Source: Seminavis robusta | Taxonomy: Eukaryota; Bacillariophyta; Bacillariophyceae; Naviculales; Naviculaceae | Direction: 5' to 3' | Length of the DNA: 64,000 nt | NCBI GenBank assembly: GCA_903772945.1 | Contig: CAICTM010000125.1 | Location: 1-64,000, forward strand | Shown: positions 51,560-63,673 of the stretch, in pieces | Position numbering within the stretch: position 1 is the first letter of the stretch | Layout: each line of letters begins with the position of its first letter | Translations under genes and position numbers: made by a program | Notes under the pieces: model-generated | Seen by the model: the letters and a program-made list of their open reading frames with translations, nothing else | The model's database searches: none | What the model was told of the DNA's origin: nothing

Positions 51560-53155
51560 TCATTGCGGGCAGTCCCTGGCATCCTCCCGGAGAATCTCGT
51601 CACAGTGGAGTCCCCTGCCAGCACGATCGAGAAACCTCCTTGGTGGATTGTAGCCAAACAGTTGCAGTGTTTCCTTGCCAATATCTTCCAACTGCCACAA
51701 CAACTCGGGCGGAGCATGTCTCCATTTCCCATAACGTGCCTTGACGGCCCGTTCTTCTTGTTGCTGCGTCTTTCGGTCCTTTCTTCCCAAGAGGAGTTCC
51801 AGAAACATGTCTTTGGTCAAAGCCTCTCGATTATTGGATTGTCCCATGTCGTGAAGCGGTCGTTGACTCTGACAGCACAAATCACGCGGTGTGACGCGGG
51901 CACCGACAAACTCTGCCAGTTGTACCAGTGCTTCTAACCGTGTATCGGGATGAAGCAGGTCTTCGGTTCGTAGCACCATGTAATCCAATTGAGGTTGATT
52001 GTTGTTGCTGTTGTCACTGTCGTTGTCAATAACATTTGAATTTTCTTCTCGTAGTATTTGCTGCTGCAATTGCTTCTGCACTTGTTCTTGTTCCCATTGA
52101 TAGACTTGTTGATTCCAATCGGCCCACAATTGCATCATGCCCAATTGCACGTTAGGAGGTTTTTGCTGCTGACCATGTGCCTGCAAAAAGGGACGTGGGC
52201 CGTAAAATGCTCGATAGAACTTTTGCAGTGGGCTGGTATTGTCACTGAGCGCCACATCTCTGCCGTCGCGCACCACGTGAAGAACCTTGATGGATCCAAA
52301 GACTTGTTTCAACAAGGGCAGCAACAGCATGGCAATGGGTGCCTTGAATCCCAACTGTACACCGGCTGCCGGGGGTTTGGCTGTAATAAGATCGCGTTCC
52401 TCTTTTTTGAGTTGATGTGCTTTTTGCAGCAGACTGGATTTGAGTTTTAGCAAGGCGGTCATGACTTGTTGTCGTTGTGCTTGGGATGTAAGATCATGGA
52501 GGGTATAATTGGCGGCTCGATGCGTTTCCCCCATGACCATGTGTACCAGGGGCGGCCATCCACGGTCCTTGCGTCCATGTTGCCCTTCAATGACAATTTC
52601 CTCGGCATTGATATCCATAGTGTCGTAGCTGTCCACGACCATGGGGACACCCAAATCCATCAAGGTTTGGACAAACATGCGTGTGCCACTGCCGTCGGAT
52701 CCCACGGTGATCAGAAACGGTTGCTTGTTGTGGTTATTCTTGTCATGATCATCTAACGAAGAAGAAGAAAGATGAGGCCGACTGTAGAAATTGTCCAATG
52801 ATGGCTGGGTATGGTTATTGTTGTTGTCAAGATGATGTTGGGAAAACTTGGACTGCTGAAAGGGTGGAACTTGCCCCAATTCTCTCGCCATGCTGGACAA
52901 ACTTTCCTTGTTCTTTTGGTTCCAATGATGAGGATCCCACAGACGCAGCAGTTTTCGTCGTACAGCTGACAAGGAGCCTCCCCACGGATGATTGTGATGA
53001 TGATGATGTTGCTGCTGGGTCTCCAACTGAAACATTAAAAAGCCCAAAATTCCAATTTCCAGAATGACCACCAGCGCCACTAGGGGAATCCAAAATCGTA
53101 ATTCTACTGCGCAGGAATAGGCTTGACTGTAGCGGCGTCTCTTTACTTTGGCCAT
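51560..53155 (-). CDS. Golgi-type membrane sulfotransferase
   Basis: Predicted type II membrane sulfotransferase that moves sulfate from PAPS to a glycan or protein in the secretory pathway. ATG at 53155. A basic cytosolic tail (MAKVKRRRYSQAYSC) precedes the signal anchor FWIPLVALVVILEIGILGFLMF, then a stalk with a His run (HHHHHNH) and Asn/Ser-rich DNA. The catalytic domain starts at FLITVGSDGSGTRMFVQTLM, the 5'-phosphosulfate loop, and contains IKVLHVVRDGRDVALSDN, the 3'-phosphate motif with the conserved R-D-G-R-D. An internal Gln/Asn-rich insert (QVYQWEQEQVQKQLQQQIL to NNNQPQL) is probably a loop. No intron. In diatoms sulfated polysaccharides coat the frustule and mucilage, a plausible target (inference). 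531 residues. Confidence 0.85.
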   Translation of the reverse strand: MAKVKRRRYSQAYSCAVELRFWIPLVALVVILEIGILGFLMFQLETQQQHHHHHNHPWGGSLSAVRRKLLRLWDPHHWNQKNKESLSSMARELGQVPPFQQSKFSQHHLDNNNNHTQPSLDNFYSRPHLSSSSLDDHDKNNHNKQPFLITVGSDGSGTRMFVQTLMDLGVPMVVDSYDTMDINAEEIVIEGQHGRKDRGWPPLVHMVMGETHRAANYTLHDLTSQAQRQQVMTALLKLKSSLLQKAHQLKKEERDLITAKPPAAGVQLGFKAPIAMLLLPLLKQVFGSIKVLHVVRDGRDVALSDNTSPLQKFYRAFYGPRPFLQAHGQQQKPPNVQLGMMQLWADWNQQVYQWEQEQVQKQLQQQILREENSNVIDNDSDNSNNNQPQLDYMVLRTEDLLHPDTRLEALVQLAEFVGARVTPRDLCCQSQRPLHDMGQSNNREALTKDMFLELLLGRKDRKTQQQEERAVKARYGKWRHAPPELLWQLEDIGKETLQLFGYNPPRRFLDRAGRGLHCDEILREDARDCPQ

Positions 53156-53456
53156 TGTTGTGTCCTGTGTGTTTATGTGTGCTCAAAGAAACCAATTTCG
53201 TACTGCCTGCTGTGCTCTCAACATACATGCCACCAGGTACATGTACACCCTTCCTGGACCCGTTCACAATTTTGCTATGTGTTCCGGCCTTTTTGTTATC
53301 TCTTGCTATCTCCTTGGGATCTGCTTCCACAGTAGCCTCCGCCTTAAGGTTAGTGTTTAGGTCCTTCACGTACACACAACTCACACTTGACATTCACAAG
53401 CCCCATTTTCGGATCCGTACCGGTACCAGGTACCGGTATTTTATTAATTAAATAGA

Positions 53457-54081
53457 TATCACGGGGGTTTAGAGTAGGGTAATTATCTACGGAAGCCAGC
53501 CGGGGCCAGGCTCAAGCAAAGAACAGTCGAAATTCAGGACTAGGTTCTGTGGGATCAGGGGCAAGAAAGTGAGGACCAGTACGGGGGCCAAATGGTTTTG
53601 CTTTGCGAGATCCACAGAGACATAAATGGGTAGCTTTCACAAGGGCAATTGAGATACGAGTCTGCATGAAGAACATCATTTGAGAGTAGCAGAAGCAAGG
53701 CGTTGTAAAAGATTTTTAGCTTGGGTGGCGAGCATGCCATCCACGGAAACAACAAAGGGATGGAAGGAAGCACGATTGGAGTCGCACGCTTCTTTATATT
53801 TGGAAATTGTTGGGTTAAAACTTTGACGACGGGATCTTTGTTGCGGTAAGAGGCACAGTCTAAATCAGTGATACGTACATCAATAGTAGCTGTAGTACCA
53901 CGTTCGAACAAGCCGCGAATGGAAAGATCACCACGTAAGAGCTCGGGGGCTGGAGGGGGATTGAGAGGGGGGGAGGAAGGGGAGGTAAGGTGGAAATGGG
54001 GTGACCGGCAGGGATAGTAGGGGCGGGAACAGATGGAAGGGGTGGTTCTTCCGACTGGGCGCTACCAGGTAGCTAGAGAGG
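53457..54081 (-). mobile_element. 5'-truncated LINE-like retrotransposon, copy 3
   Basis: Longest of the three copies and the most diverged. Its 3' end matches copies 1 and 2 at GGGGTTTAGAGTAGGG. Beyond the point where those stop it goes on with codons for ELLRGDLSIRGLFERGTTAT, typical of the sequence before VRITDLD in related reverse transcriptases. A 7-bp ATAGATA at 53452-53458 and 54082-54088 may be the target duplication; this is weak. Confidence 0.65.
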
Positions 54082-54392
54082 ATAGATACGTTAAGGATCA
54101 GTTGTTCTTTCGGTGCTCCTCGAACCATCACTTCTTGATCTCTTCGCCCTTCATCTCTTCTCAAGATCACCATGTGCGAGCACAATCACAACCCCAAGGA
54201 TACCTCAACAACAACTAGCACCAGCTGGAGCTCATACAGTAGATAGCAACAACAGGTACAGTAGGATGGAGAAGGATCTAGCGGAAGACCATGAGGGTGA
54301 CAAACCGGCAGAGACCCAGGCAATGGCAAGAGCAACAATGTTCACAGGAGGAGACGACCGGTGGTCACGACACCACCAACAAGATTTCCAAG

Positions 54393-56469
54393 ATGGATAT
54401 TCTTGATAACGCCAACAGTATTGACAAACCAACGGCGACTGATACTCTTGTCACAAGACTAGAACTATTTGACTTCGCATTAGAGGCAGATCACATTTTA
54501 AAGGAGACCCACTCACCCGCCAAAGGGGACGAGGCGCCATTCGACTGCGAGGCTGCCACAGTAGCAGTCTCCACAGTGACGGAACCCTTGGTATTGCAGA
54601 GGGATGCCTCCACAGTGGTAGAGCCGTTGGTATTGCAGTTCTAGGGGATAAGGACACCATGAGTCTCTTCCTGGGGCGTACATGGGAACACCGGGAGAAG
54701 GATTGCAACGCACAACAACGCTCAATTATGACCTAGTTGGTGCTGGCAGGGACCCTTATACCCACATGCAAATGCCCCATAATGTAATTGCGCAAAACAC
54801 CCGTATTAGTGGTGCGCAACTGGCACAAGCAGATCCTGTAGACGATGATGACACTGGAAACATGATGCATGCCAATCCAGTAGATCTGGAAGCTGCTCAG
54901 CGACGGAAACAAAAACGGAAGAGTCAACAGCAATTCGGAATTGCCGCATTGATTTGGCTGCTACTTGTTGTCGGCATTATAGTGGGGTTTGTGGTTGGAA
55001 CCCAGAAACAAAAAGAGCCAGACGTTTTCATTTCCACAGAGACACCCACTGCCTATGGTTCCATGGAACCTTCCGAAGTGCCATCGTCTGCCCCCACAGG
55101 TGCTCTTGATTGACTTTTGGATAACCTACCTGAATACACATTGGCCAGCATTAATGGTGGCAGTGAAACCCCCCAATGGAAAGCATGGAATTGGCTTGCC
55201 AATCATCAAAACGTCACTTTTCTTTCAGACTGGAGGAAAACGCAACTCTTTGCTCTTTCTAAGTTCTTTTATGCTTTTGAGGGAGAAAATTGGAACCCTC
55301 TCATAAAGGAGCGATGGATGGACGAAACAAAGGGGGAGTTTGAGTGGTTCTCGAGTGGATTTGGGTGGTTCTCGTTCAGCATCTACCGTCCCATACAAGA
55401 CTCCTCAAGAGTTGATTCATGTGATGGCCATGGGAAATTCACCTCTCTTTGGCTATCAGGCCTCCACCTTTCATCGGGGTTGACACCTATGGTTCCACCC
55501 GAGATAGAACTCTTGACTTCCCTGTCCCGTGTTGCTTTGCAAAATATCGATATTGCAATGAAGTTGTCTGATATGCTACCAACTGCATTCTACGAAATGT
55601 CTTCCTTAACATCTTTGAGGTTTAGTCGTGATTTGCTAAAAGGCAGCATTCCAACAGCATTCTAAAAAATGATTTCCTTAGTGGAATTGAGCTTGTGGGG
55701 AAATCAGCTCACTGGCACAATTGCAACAGAGTTTGCTATGCTGGATGCTTTGGTCGAGCTTCAATTGGTTGTCAATCAGTTTACAGGCCAGATTCCAACA
55801 GAACTCGGGCAGATGACTGTCTGAAAACTTCCTTGGCGGATCGTTACCAAGTAACCTTGGACTGTTTACATCACTGTGGGAGCTTGATCTTTCCAGCAAT
55901 CTTGTGACTGGAACACTCCCGAGTGAGGTTGGCTCCCTGTCATCATTGAACACCTTGTTGCTTCAAAACAACTCCCTCACAGGAACGCTTCCCAGGGAAC
56001 TGAATTCCTCTGGTTTTAGAGATCTCAGACTTGACGGGAATGAATTCTCAGGGACCGTTCCAGAACACCTTTGTGCTTTTCTATGGTGCGATTATTGTTC
56101 CACAAAGTTTGGGACCAGCAACTGGAAGGATCGGGTGGGATTCCCTTGCCTCGGTTTTTCATGTACTCCTTCATTCTTGATGTTACCCCAAACACATCGT
56201 ATCAGCTTGTTGTATCTGATCTTGTTGGTAATGGTGTTTCTGATGGCGACCCATTCAATCCCAGTTTTGAACCCGGTATGTACCCAGGTTGGATTACACT
56301 GACTGCAGCCAATGAAACAGTCCCCTTTTCCTTTGGCAATGATGCTTTCTCTGAATTGATGGCTGGCGGACTTTTAGTTGGGCCTGATGGGTCTGTCCAA
56401 GTCACAAATACCACTACTCTCTTGAATCCATGCACTGTGACTGATGCAGGACTAGAATGTGATGATTAA
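54393..56469 (+). pseudogene. Broken transmembrane LRR gene (paralogue 2)
   Basis: Inverted paralogue of 30867-32799. ATG at 54393 (MDILDNANSIDKPTA). It keeps the cytosolic part, the EGLQRTTTLNYDL motif, the membrane segment FGIAALIWLLLVVGIIVGFV, an ectodomain that retains the LRRs lost from the other copy (ELSLWGNQLTGTI, ELDLSSNLVTGTLPSEVGSL) and the C-terminal FILDVTPNTSYQLVVSD domain ending GLECDD. It is broken at several places: a frame change near 54640, a TGA at 55111 where the other copy has TGG, a TAA at 55663, a frame change near 55822, and a deletion near 56100. A 63-residue segment present in the other copy (TCVDLQEIPGWPGRFPPMC and on) is absent there. Confidence 0.75.
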
Positions 56470-58422
56470 TGATGATATGTAAACCTTTGTTACTCTTTCA
56501 GACGTCATGCGTGAAGTCCTAGCTAGAGCAAGCCAAGTAGCTAGCTAGTATCACGACACTGCAGTTGGATACTGTACCACTGTACCGTAATGTGCGGTGG
56601 TTCAATAATGGCGCTTTACTTCTGATTTTCTGTAATTCCCACTCGTACTCGAGTCCTCGGAGTACGTACATGACATGAACATAGTATTCAATGTCCCCTG
56701 TCGACCATCAGGCGAGGTGGGTGAGGCAGTTGTTGCCACCTTGGTGGTCACTTCTGTCTTTCCAAGGATAATGTTCAAGGAGTCAGGCGCTACCTCTATA
56801 ATGGCTGTTGACTGGTGTTGGCTCAAAATAGTGGTCCTCCTTTTGGGCCACAAGCAACATGAGGTCTACCCCAGTGGAGATATATCAATGGCGTGCAGGT
56901 CAACTCGGCTTTCGTCGCCGCTTCCCATGCTTGCAAGCTATAGCAATGATTTATTTGTCCTCCCACGGCCAAACTTTCAAGGCTCTTGCCAGTGTCGACG
57001 GCTTGTTCACTGTACCGTAGCTAATGCGGTCCGAGCACGGGTCCTTCATCTGCTTGACGCTGTCAAGATGCATAGATAATACCCGCACTCGGAGTCCTCG
57101 TCGTCCCTTTCCGTCGTCATCAGATGCCCAACGAAGCTGGAGCAGCTCCTACAGGATCCCATGCCGCCGTGTTCATGACCTCAGGGCAAACTTCAGAGCA
57201 TCCGTCGCGTCATATGACGGAAAAGGAATCTCCCTCGGTTGAAATCTCATATGTAGCCCGAGTGTGCGGCAATCTGGCTTTTCATAATCTTGTCGTGGAG
57301 ATTCAAGGCTTGCCGCATGACAATGGGATTTTGCTTCCCCAAGGTTGGTGGCTGGATCCTTCAATAGCTATCCGTGTCAACACAATCAGCCACCGCCTCA
57401 TCTTTTTGGTGGGGACTTTATCTTTTCTATGCTGGACCTGTTCGTCGAGTGCTGGCAGCAGCAATGTTGAGCCCTTTCAGACTTTGACGTACTGTAATTT
57501 ATTTGGCGTTCTGCGCCTCCACGGCACCCATCATTTCCCGCGCTTGAATCGAATCGAGACGCTGTCAAAGCTGACGTGTGGTGGCTGTTTCTCCGATAGT
57601 GTGTGCAAGTAGGCATCATTTCTGATAGTGTGTGCAAGTAGGCATCATCTCTCTAATTTTGACTATCACCACTTCTCTCGCACCTCGCACGATCATAACC
57701 AAACAGCTAACGAAACTGGCGTACTGTGCCGTCTGTGTTCTGTAGTCTAGCCTTCGCTGGCTAGTGGCCAGAGGGAGAACTGAGTCTTTAAAGTCACTGA
57801 TGTGTCGGGGGAGTCATAAACGATCGATTGTTTTTAAATCTCAAGTTGAAACAGGCTCTTCAAGACAATTATTAAGTTCCGTTTCTAAATCCTGAAAGGA
57901 AGTGAATCCTCGATGGTCAAATATATGAGTTAAATGAGTTCTCGAACTTGTGACCATTGACCTCCCCCCGAACCCCGAACGTAACGTACTCACGTACTCC
58001 AACTTTATCACGAGTTTTGGAGTCCTTATTTTGGGCCATCCTGTACCGTACGGTACCGTACAGTACCTCGTACTGCCCGATTGTTCTTGTGAGTACTACT
58101 AGCTAGCTAGTAAGCATTCCTGCTTAGCACGTAAAGTCGAACTCTTTACTGTTCACAGCTCTCTTTATTCATACTCCATGATGATGATGGCTCTCAAGCA
58201 AAAAGTTGGATTTATTGAATGCTCCCTCTGGCACTGGTACCGGTGTCGAATCGTCGAATAATTTTCCTCCCGTCCGGCACGGTTGGATCTGCGATCGGCA
58301 AATCGTACCAGGAGGTCACACAATTTTTGGAAGCTCACGAGCCAAACAGAAAGTTTTCCAACTTCGCCTTATCAGCACCTACCGGTACCGTGGTACCCAC
58401 CCTTATCCACTCACACTCCACC
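56470..58422. other. Large intergenic stretch before the cyclase gene
   Basis: No frame is convincing. Short features only: CTAGCTAG runs (56518-56550, 58090-58113), a palindromic GTACGGTACC tract (58043-58066), and a 28-bp tandem pair, GATAGTGTGTGCAAGTAGGC, at about 57595-57645. Confidence 0.55.
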
Positions 58423-61400
58423 ATGACGACGTTGGAGGAAAAGGACCCTGAACAGGCCGTGCCAGTGGTTGAGTTTGACACGAAGTCGACGCGATCCTCC
58501 AGGGCCCTCTCTGTCGACGGGGAATCCGTCACGACCTACTCCAAGTCTCACTACGGCTCTATGTCCGACAGTGATGAGCCTGGTCCTTCGGCTCCTCCAC
58601 CCATTGTGTTGGCCGAGAAGGAGCAACGGGCTGTCTTGTTTTTCAAGGTCCTTGTCATTGTCGTGTTGGGCTTGTCCTTGATTGCCCTGGCGACTGCCAC
58701 CTATCTTCTCATCCGCAACGAGGAGCAGGATGACTTTGAGGCCCAGGTGAGTGTCTCGCCTCATGCCGCACGCATAACATCTATCTGCTGAACTAACTGA
58801 ACATTTGAGAGTATCTAACACCCACCGCCTTGTACCGCATGTCCTCGTCATGCCCCAGTTCAACAGCTACGCGTCCGAGATCATTGCGGTTTCCAAGAGG
58901 AACCTCGCCAACTCGATGAGGGCATTGGACGGTTTCACAGTCATGCTCACCAGTTACGCCAAGAGTACCAACCAGACCTGGCCTTTCGTCACCGTCCGAG
59001 ACTACGAAGCTAGGGCCACCAAGACTGTCGAGATGGTGGGCGCCTTCTTCATGATCTTGGGTCCGTACGTGACTGGAGAACAGCGCCTTGAATTTGAAGA
59101 GTATGCTCTTTACAACAAGGAGTGGGCCTGTCAGCAAACCTTGGACTATGTCGCACCCGGCGAAGACTATAACATTTCTGAAATCTACCCCATGGATGTC
59201 ATCAGCGTTCGTCCCAACATCTCCAATACAGAGCAGTTCCCACAAACTGGACCCGGTCCGCACATTGTCAACTATCAGTTGGCGCCCACAGCTCCAGGCA
59301 GAAACACTATCTTTCGCATGTCGGACATGTACGAAGACACACAGGGCACTGTTCCCAATGCCTTTGAGACCATGAAGATCACCAAGACACCCACCATCAA
59401 CTTTGGAATCTACGGACTCAGCCAGATCCTGTTTCCTATCTTTGAAGACGTCCCCAATCCCAACATCCCGGGCAGTCTCGATGAAAGCAAGGTCGTTGCC
59501 ATCTTGCGCACCACGGTAAAATGGGAGAACTATCTCAAGAACTTGGTCCCTCCAAATGTCAATGGAATTGTCGTTGTCTTTGAGTCGAGCTGCAACAAGA
59601 CAGTCTCTTACGAAATTGATGGGTTGAATGCAGCTCCCTTGGGAAACGAAGACATGTCTGATCCTAACTACGCTCATCTTGCCGTGGAGGAAGAGTTCCT
59701 CACCATCCCCTACAGCGAAGATGTTGTGCTCCCTCCCCACCTCTGTGTCCCTCAAATCAAGATTCGAGTGGTTCCGTCCCAAGAGCTCGAAGGTAAGCGG
59801 CAGACTTGCTCTTGATCATTCCCCATGACTCCCGTCCACACCTCTCTGACTTTTGCTTGCCCTCCCTGCTTCAGAAACGTTCATGACCAATAGGCCTTAT
59901 TACTATGCTGCCATCGTGGCGTCAGTTGTCTTGTTCACCGCACTCATTTTCGCGCTGTACGATCAAACTGTGCGACGTCGTCAGAGGATCTTTATGCAGC
60001 GAGTCATCCGCCAGGACCGCATCGTTTCCAACGTTTTCCCAGCGGCCATTCGTGATCGTCTCTACAACGTGCAACCCCAGAGCAAATTGCATGGAGACGG
60101 TAGCTCCACTATGACCGATCTGGATCTCGATGATCCCTTTGGTTTGCTTTCGACCCCGCCCATTGCGGACCTGTTTCTGAGCTCAACGGTGCTTTTCGCG
60201 GACATCAGTGGATTCACAGCATGGAGTTCTGCGCGTGAACCGCCCCAAGTATTTGCTTTGTTGGAATCAGTCTACTCCTCCTTTGACAAGGCCGCTAATA
60301 GCCTGGGAGTGTTCAAAGTTGAGACGGGTAAGTGAAGAGGTTCCAACGGTAAAGAAGTGCCCAAAAGTGTAGACCAGCTCCTCACTCCCTTCCTGGTTAC
60401 TCGCGTCGTTTCTTTGTCTGCAGTCGGAGATTGCTACGTTGCCTGTTGTGGTTGTCCTGAGGAAAACGAAAACCATGCTTTGGTAATGGCAAGGTTTGCC
60501 AGAGAATGTAATGTCAAGATGAAGCAGATGACGCGCAAGCTGGAGGTTCGCTTAGGTCCTGACACAGGCGACCTAAAGCTCCGCATTGGCCTTCACTCAG
60601 GTCAAGTGACTGCTGGAGTTCTCCGTGGTGAACGTTCACGATACCAAATCTTCGGGTAAGATTATCATGAAGGCCAGTTCGTCCGGCAATGTACGGTAGG
60701 GACGCTGAGGTGGCCGTTCTCACGTTCTGTATTCTTCAATTGTTTTTAGTGATACGGTGAACACCACGTCTAGAATTGAAAGCACAGGTATGGGTGGCAA
60801 AATCCATGTGTCGAATATCACAGCTGAACTGCTGCGCACGAAACATAACAAAGAGCAGTGGTTGATTCGTCGGAGCGAGTTGACGCCAATCAAAGGCAAA
60901 GGCGACCTCCAGACGTTCTGGCTCGAAACCAAATCGGACACAGCCAAACGTGAAAAGTACGGACACAAGGACAGGAAGTCAGCCGCCCCCTTGGAAGAGT
61001 CCGGCCATCAGATGTTGTCTATTCAGGAGGAAAACGATGTAGCACGTGAGGACGAATCTGAAACCTTTGTCGATCCTGATGAAGAGGATGATGCCGGTCT
61101 CAGTTCAAAGAAAGAACGGTTGGTGGGATGGCTTGTCGAGGTCATGGTCAAGCTTCTGCAACAGGTTGTTGCTGCTCGGAATAGCTCCCAGACTTCCAAG
61201 TCGAGGAAGCCGAGTCGAAACTTTGAAGAGAAGATCGGTCAAGGTGCGACTGTTCTTGAAGAATTCAAGGAAATCATTCACCTTCCCAAGGTTTCCAATG
61301 AAGACATTTTCCGACGACAAGACCCCGATTCAATTGAGTTGGGTGAAGCAGTCATCTCTCAACTACGCGACTACATTGCGTGCATTGCTGATATGTACAA

Positions 61401-62824
61401 CCCAAATTCGTTCCACAACTGTAAGCACCTCTTCACAATGTCAGCTGTTGCAAAACTTCTCCTCTAATGAGTCAAACTCGCCCCTCCGTTTCCTGTTTTG
61501 GACAGTCGAGCATGCCGTTCACGTCACTTCTTCGGTCAGGAAGATGTTGACCCGCATCGTGAAGCGCACAGGTGTTTCACAAGAAAATGCCCCGGGTCTA
61601 GTGGATATGGCAGGGCATTCTTATGGAATCACATCGGACCCAATGACGCAGCTGGCCGTCATCCTTTCTGCTGTGTGAGTACAGTTCAGATGAATTGGTT
61701 GTTCAGATCTGATTGTGTGGTCACAGCCAAGCTCACACGTACTCAACCTTTGCATCTTCCCGAATGTTGTAGTATGCACGACGCTGACCATCCTGGTGTG
61801 GGCAATGTGCAGCTAGTGAAGGAGAACACTCCCAATGCCATTCGTTACAAGAAGAGTATTGCCGAACAGAACTCCGTCGACCAATGCTGGGAGCTGCTGA
61901 TGAGGCCAGACTACAAGGACCTCCGTGCCTGTATTTACACAACGGAGGACGAGTTGTTGCGATTCCGTCAGTTGGTTGTCAACACAGTCATGGGTAAGTG
62001 CCCGAATGGTACCGGTACGGGGCAGTCCTGCAAAGTTCTTCCAAGTGAAAACTCACATGAATGTATCTTTGTATTGTTGGCTTTTTTTGGTGCAGCAACT
62101 GACATTGTCGATAAAGAATTGGGTGCCCTTCGTAAAGGACGCTGGGAGAAGGCGTTCACCAAGGAACTCTTTGACGTGGACTGTGTGGATAGGAAGGCCA
62201 CCATCGTGGTATGATCGATTCTTGTTGCCCTTCGAATGTGTACTCATTGAAACATCGTTCTCATCACCGCTCACTCCTTGTTCTCTTCTTTTAGATTGAG
62301 CATCTTATTCAGGCTTCTGACGTTTCCCATACCATGCAGCATTGGCAAATTTACAAGGTAAGTGTTGGGTCCCTTTCCCTTCATTGCTGCTTCTGTTTCC
62401 ATCTTCAGATCCTTGCTCACAGCAGCTCTCTTCCCAGCGATGGAATGAGAGATTCTTCGAAGAGGTATACGGTGCCTGGAAGGCCGGTCGTGGTGGTGAC
62501 ACGGATCCTTCATTGGGTTGGTACAAGGTACGTGCCAGGAATTGCAGACCTCGGCAGGCTGCCAACCACAATTCCTGACCATGTGTTTCTGTACTCTTTC
62601 ACTTCCAGGGCGAGATTGGTTTCTTTGACTTCTATGTGATCCCCTTGGCCAAGAAGCTTGAAAGCTGTGGTGTTTTCGGAGTCAGTTCACACGAATACTT
62701 GCAGTACGCTCAGCAAAACCGCGAGGAATGGGTCAGGAAGGGAGAGGATATTGTGAAGGAATATCTTGTCAAGTACGGCTCCAGTGCGGATTCCAATGAT
62801 GCGCGCGTCGACATGTCTTGCTAG
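58423..62824 (+). CDS. Receptor-like guanylate cyclase fused to phosphodiesterase
   Basis: Makes and degrades a cyclic nucleotide, probably cGMP. Eleven exons: 58423-58746, 58859-59792, 59875-60327, 60424-60655, 60750-61420, 61506-61674, 61773-61993, 62096-62208, 62295-62357, 62438-62527, 62609-62824; all introns are GT-AG and in phase. Order: acidic cytosolic tail, membrane segment FFKVLVIVVLGLSLIALATATYLLI, about 310-residue ectodomain, second segment YYYAAIVASVVLFTALIFALY, class III cyclase domain, linker, HD phosphodiesterase. Metal Asps are in VLFADISGFTAWSS and KVETVGDCYVA. The E in KVETVGD is the guanine-selecting residue; the partner position has Gln (RYQIFGDTVN) instead of Cys. The PDE has NSFHNFEHAVHVT and VMHDADHPGVGN. 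An ATG at 58219 gives 68 extra residues, but I prefer 58423. As far as I recall, such fusions are linked to sex-pheromone signalling in pennate diatoms. Confidence 0.93.
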
Positions 62825-63362
62825 CTAGTGGGGCCGTAGCACGGGGCTGCAGGGCTCTTTCCCTCCAACCAACTTAGGATGTATATGATCTATTTAGTAC
62901 GAAATACGTTGAGAACAGTTCACTTGATCGGAGTAGTTTGCTTTCCTGCTATTCCCTTCATATCGATTGAATCGAATCACTCCATCTCATTGCCTGTGGC
63001 ATCGACGTGGTGGGGTGTTCAAAAGTGCAGCGGGACCGTGGGAGACACCGTGGAAGTCGGAGGGATTGTGAAGCCCGACTAAAAGATCGAGTGGCATGTC
63101 AGTGGTAGCAAATAGCCCTCAACTTGGGTTGGGGCCTTTGCAGCAATAGCTATGGGTTCAGTTCGCTTGCTTTCAAGTGTCAACTGTCAACAGAACTGTC
63201 AACGTTTCGCTGCTGCTGGGCTGAACGAGGGCTACATGTACTACCGGTACCGTACGGTGACTAGCTAACTACTGGGCTAGCTAGTGAACTGGACCGTCCG
63301 ACGGTTTTCGCTCAGGATTTAAAAAAACTTCGAAATTTCCACGACTGGCTGACTAGTTCGAA

Positions 63363-63520
63363 ACATCCTCTTAACATCCTCTTAAATCTTAAACATCCTC
63401 TTAAACATCCTCTTAAACAACATCCTCTTAAAAACATCCTCTTAAGCCTTCGAAACATCCTCTTAAGCCGAAAAATTCAAAACATCCTCTTATTTCGAAA
63501 CATCCTCTTATTTTGCGACA
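63363..63520 (+). repeat. ACATCCTCTTA interspersed tandem array
   Basis: At least nine copies of ACATCCTCTTAa with variable 1-20 bp spacers (TTCGAA, AAGCC). Directly followed by a second array. Confidence 0.9.
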
Positions 63521-63527
63521 GCCGCCA

Positions 63528-63640
63528 GTGACGCACTCGACGACGGCAACACACTTGACCACGACAACACACTCGACGGCAACACACTTGACCACGACAA
63601 CACACTCGACGACCGCAACACACTCGACGGCGTCGACAAC
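63528..63640 (+). repeat. CACTCGACGGCAACACACTTGACC tandem array
   Basis: Several units of ACACACTCGACGGCA and ACACACTTGACCACGACA alternate, ending 34 bp before the ATG at 63674. It probably lies in the 5' leader of the next gene. Confidence 0.8.
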
Positions 63641-63673
63641 AACAGCAGGACAAAAGGATAGCAGCAACACAAC

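Noticed and set aside
55111-55113. TGA as tryptophan (recoding) in the LRR paralogue, because the other copy has TGG
   Set aside because: Intact genes nearby use TGA as stop and TGG as Trp, and the same copy has other breaks; ordinary decay explains it.
57124-57612. 162-residue plus-strand frame in the large intergenic stretch
   Set aside because: No domain, no splice partners and a composition like its non-coding neighbours.
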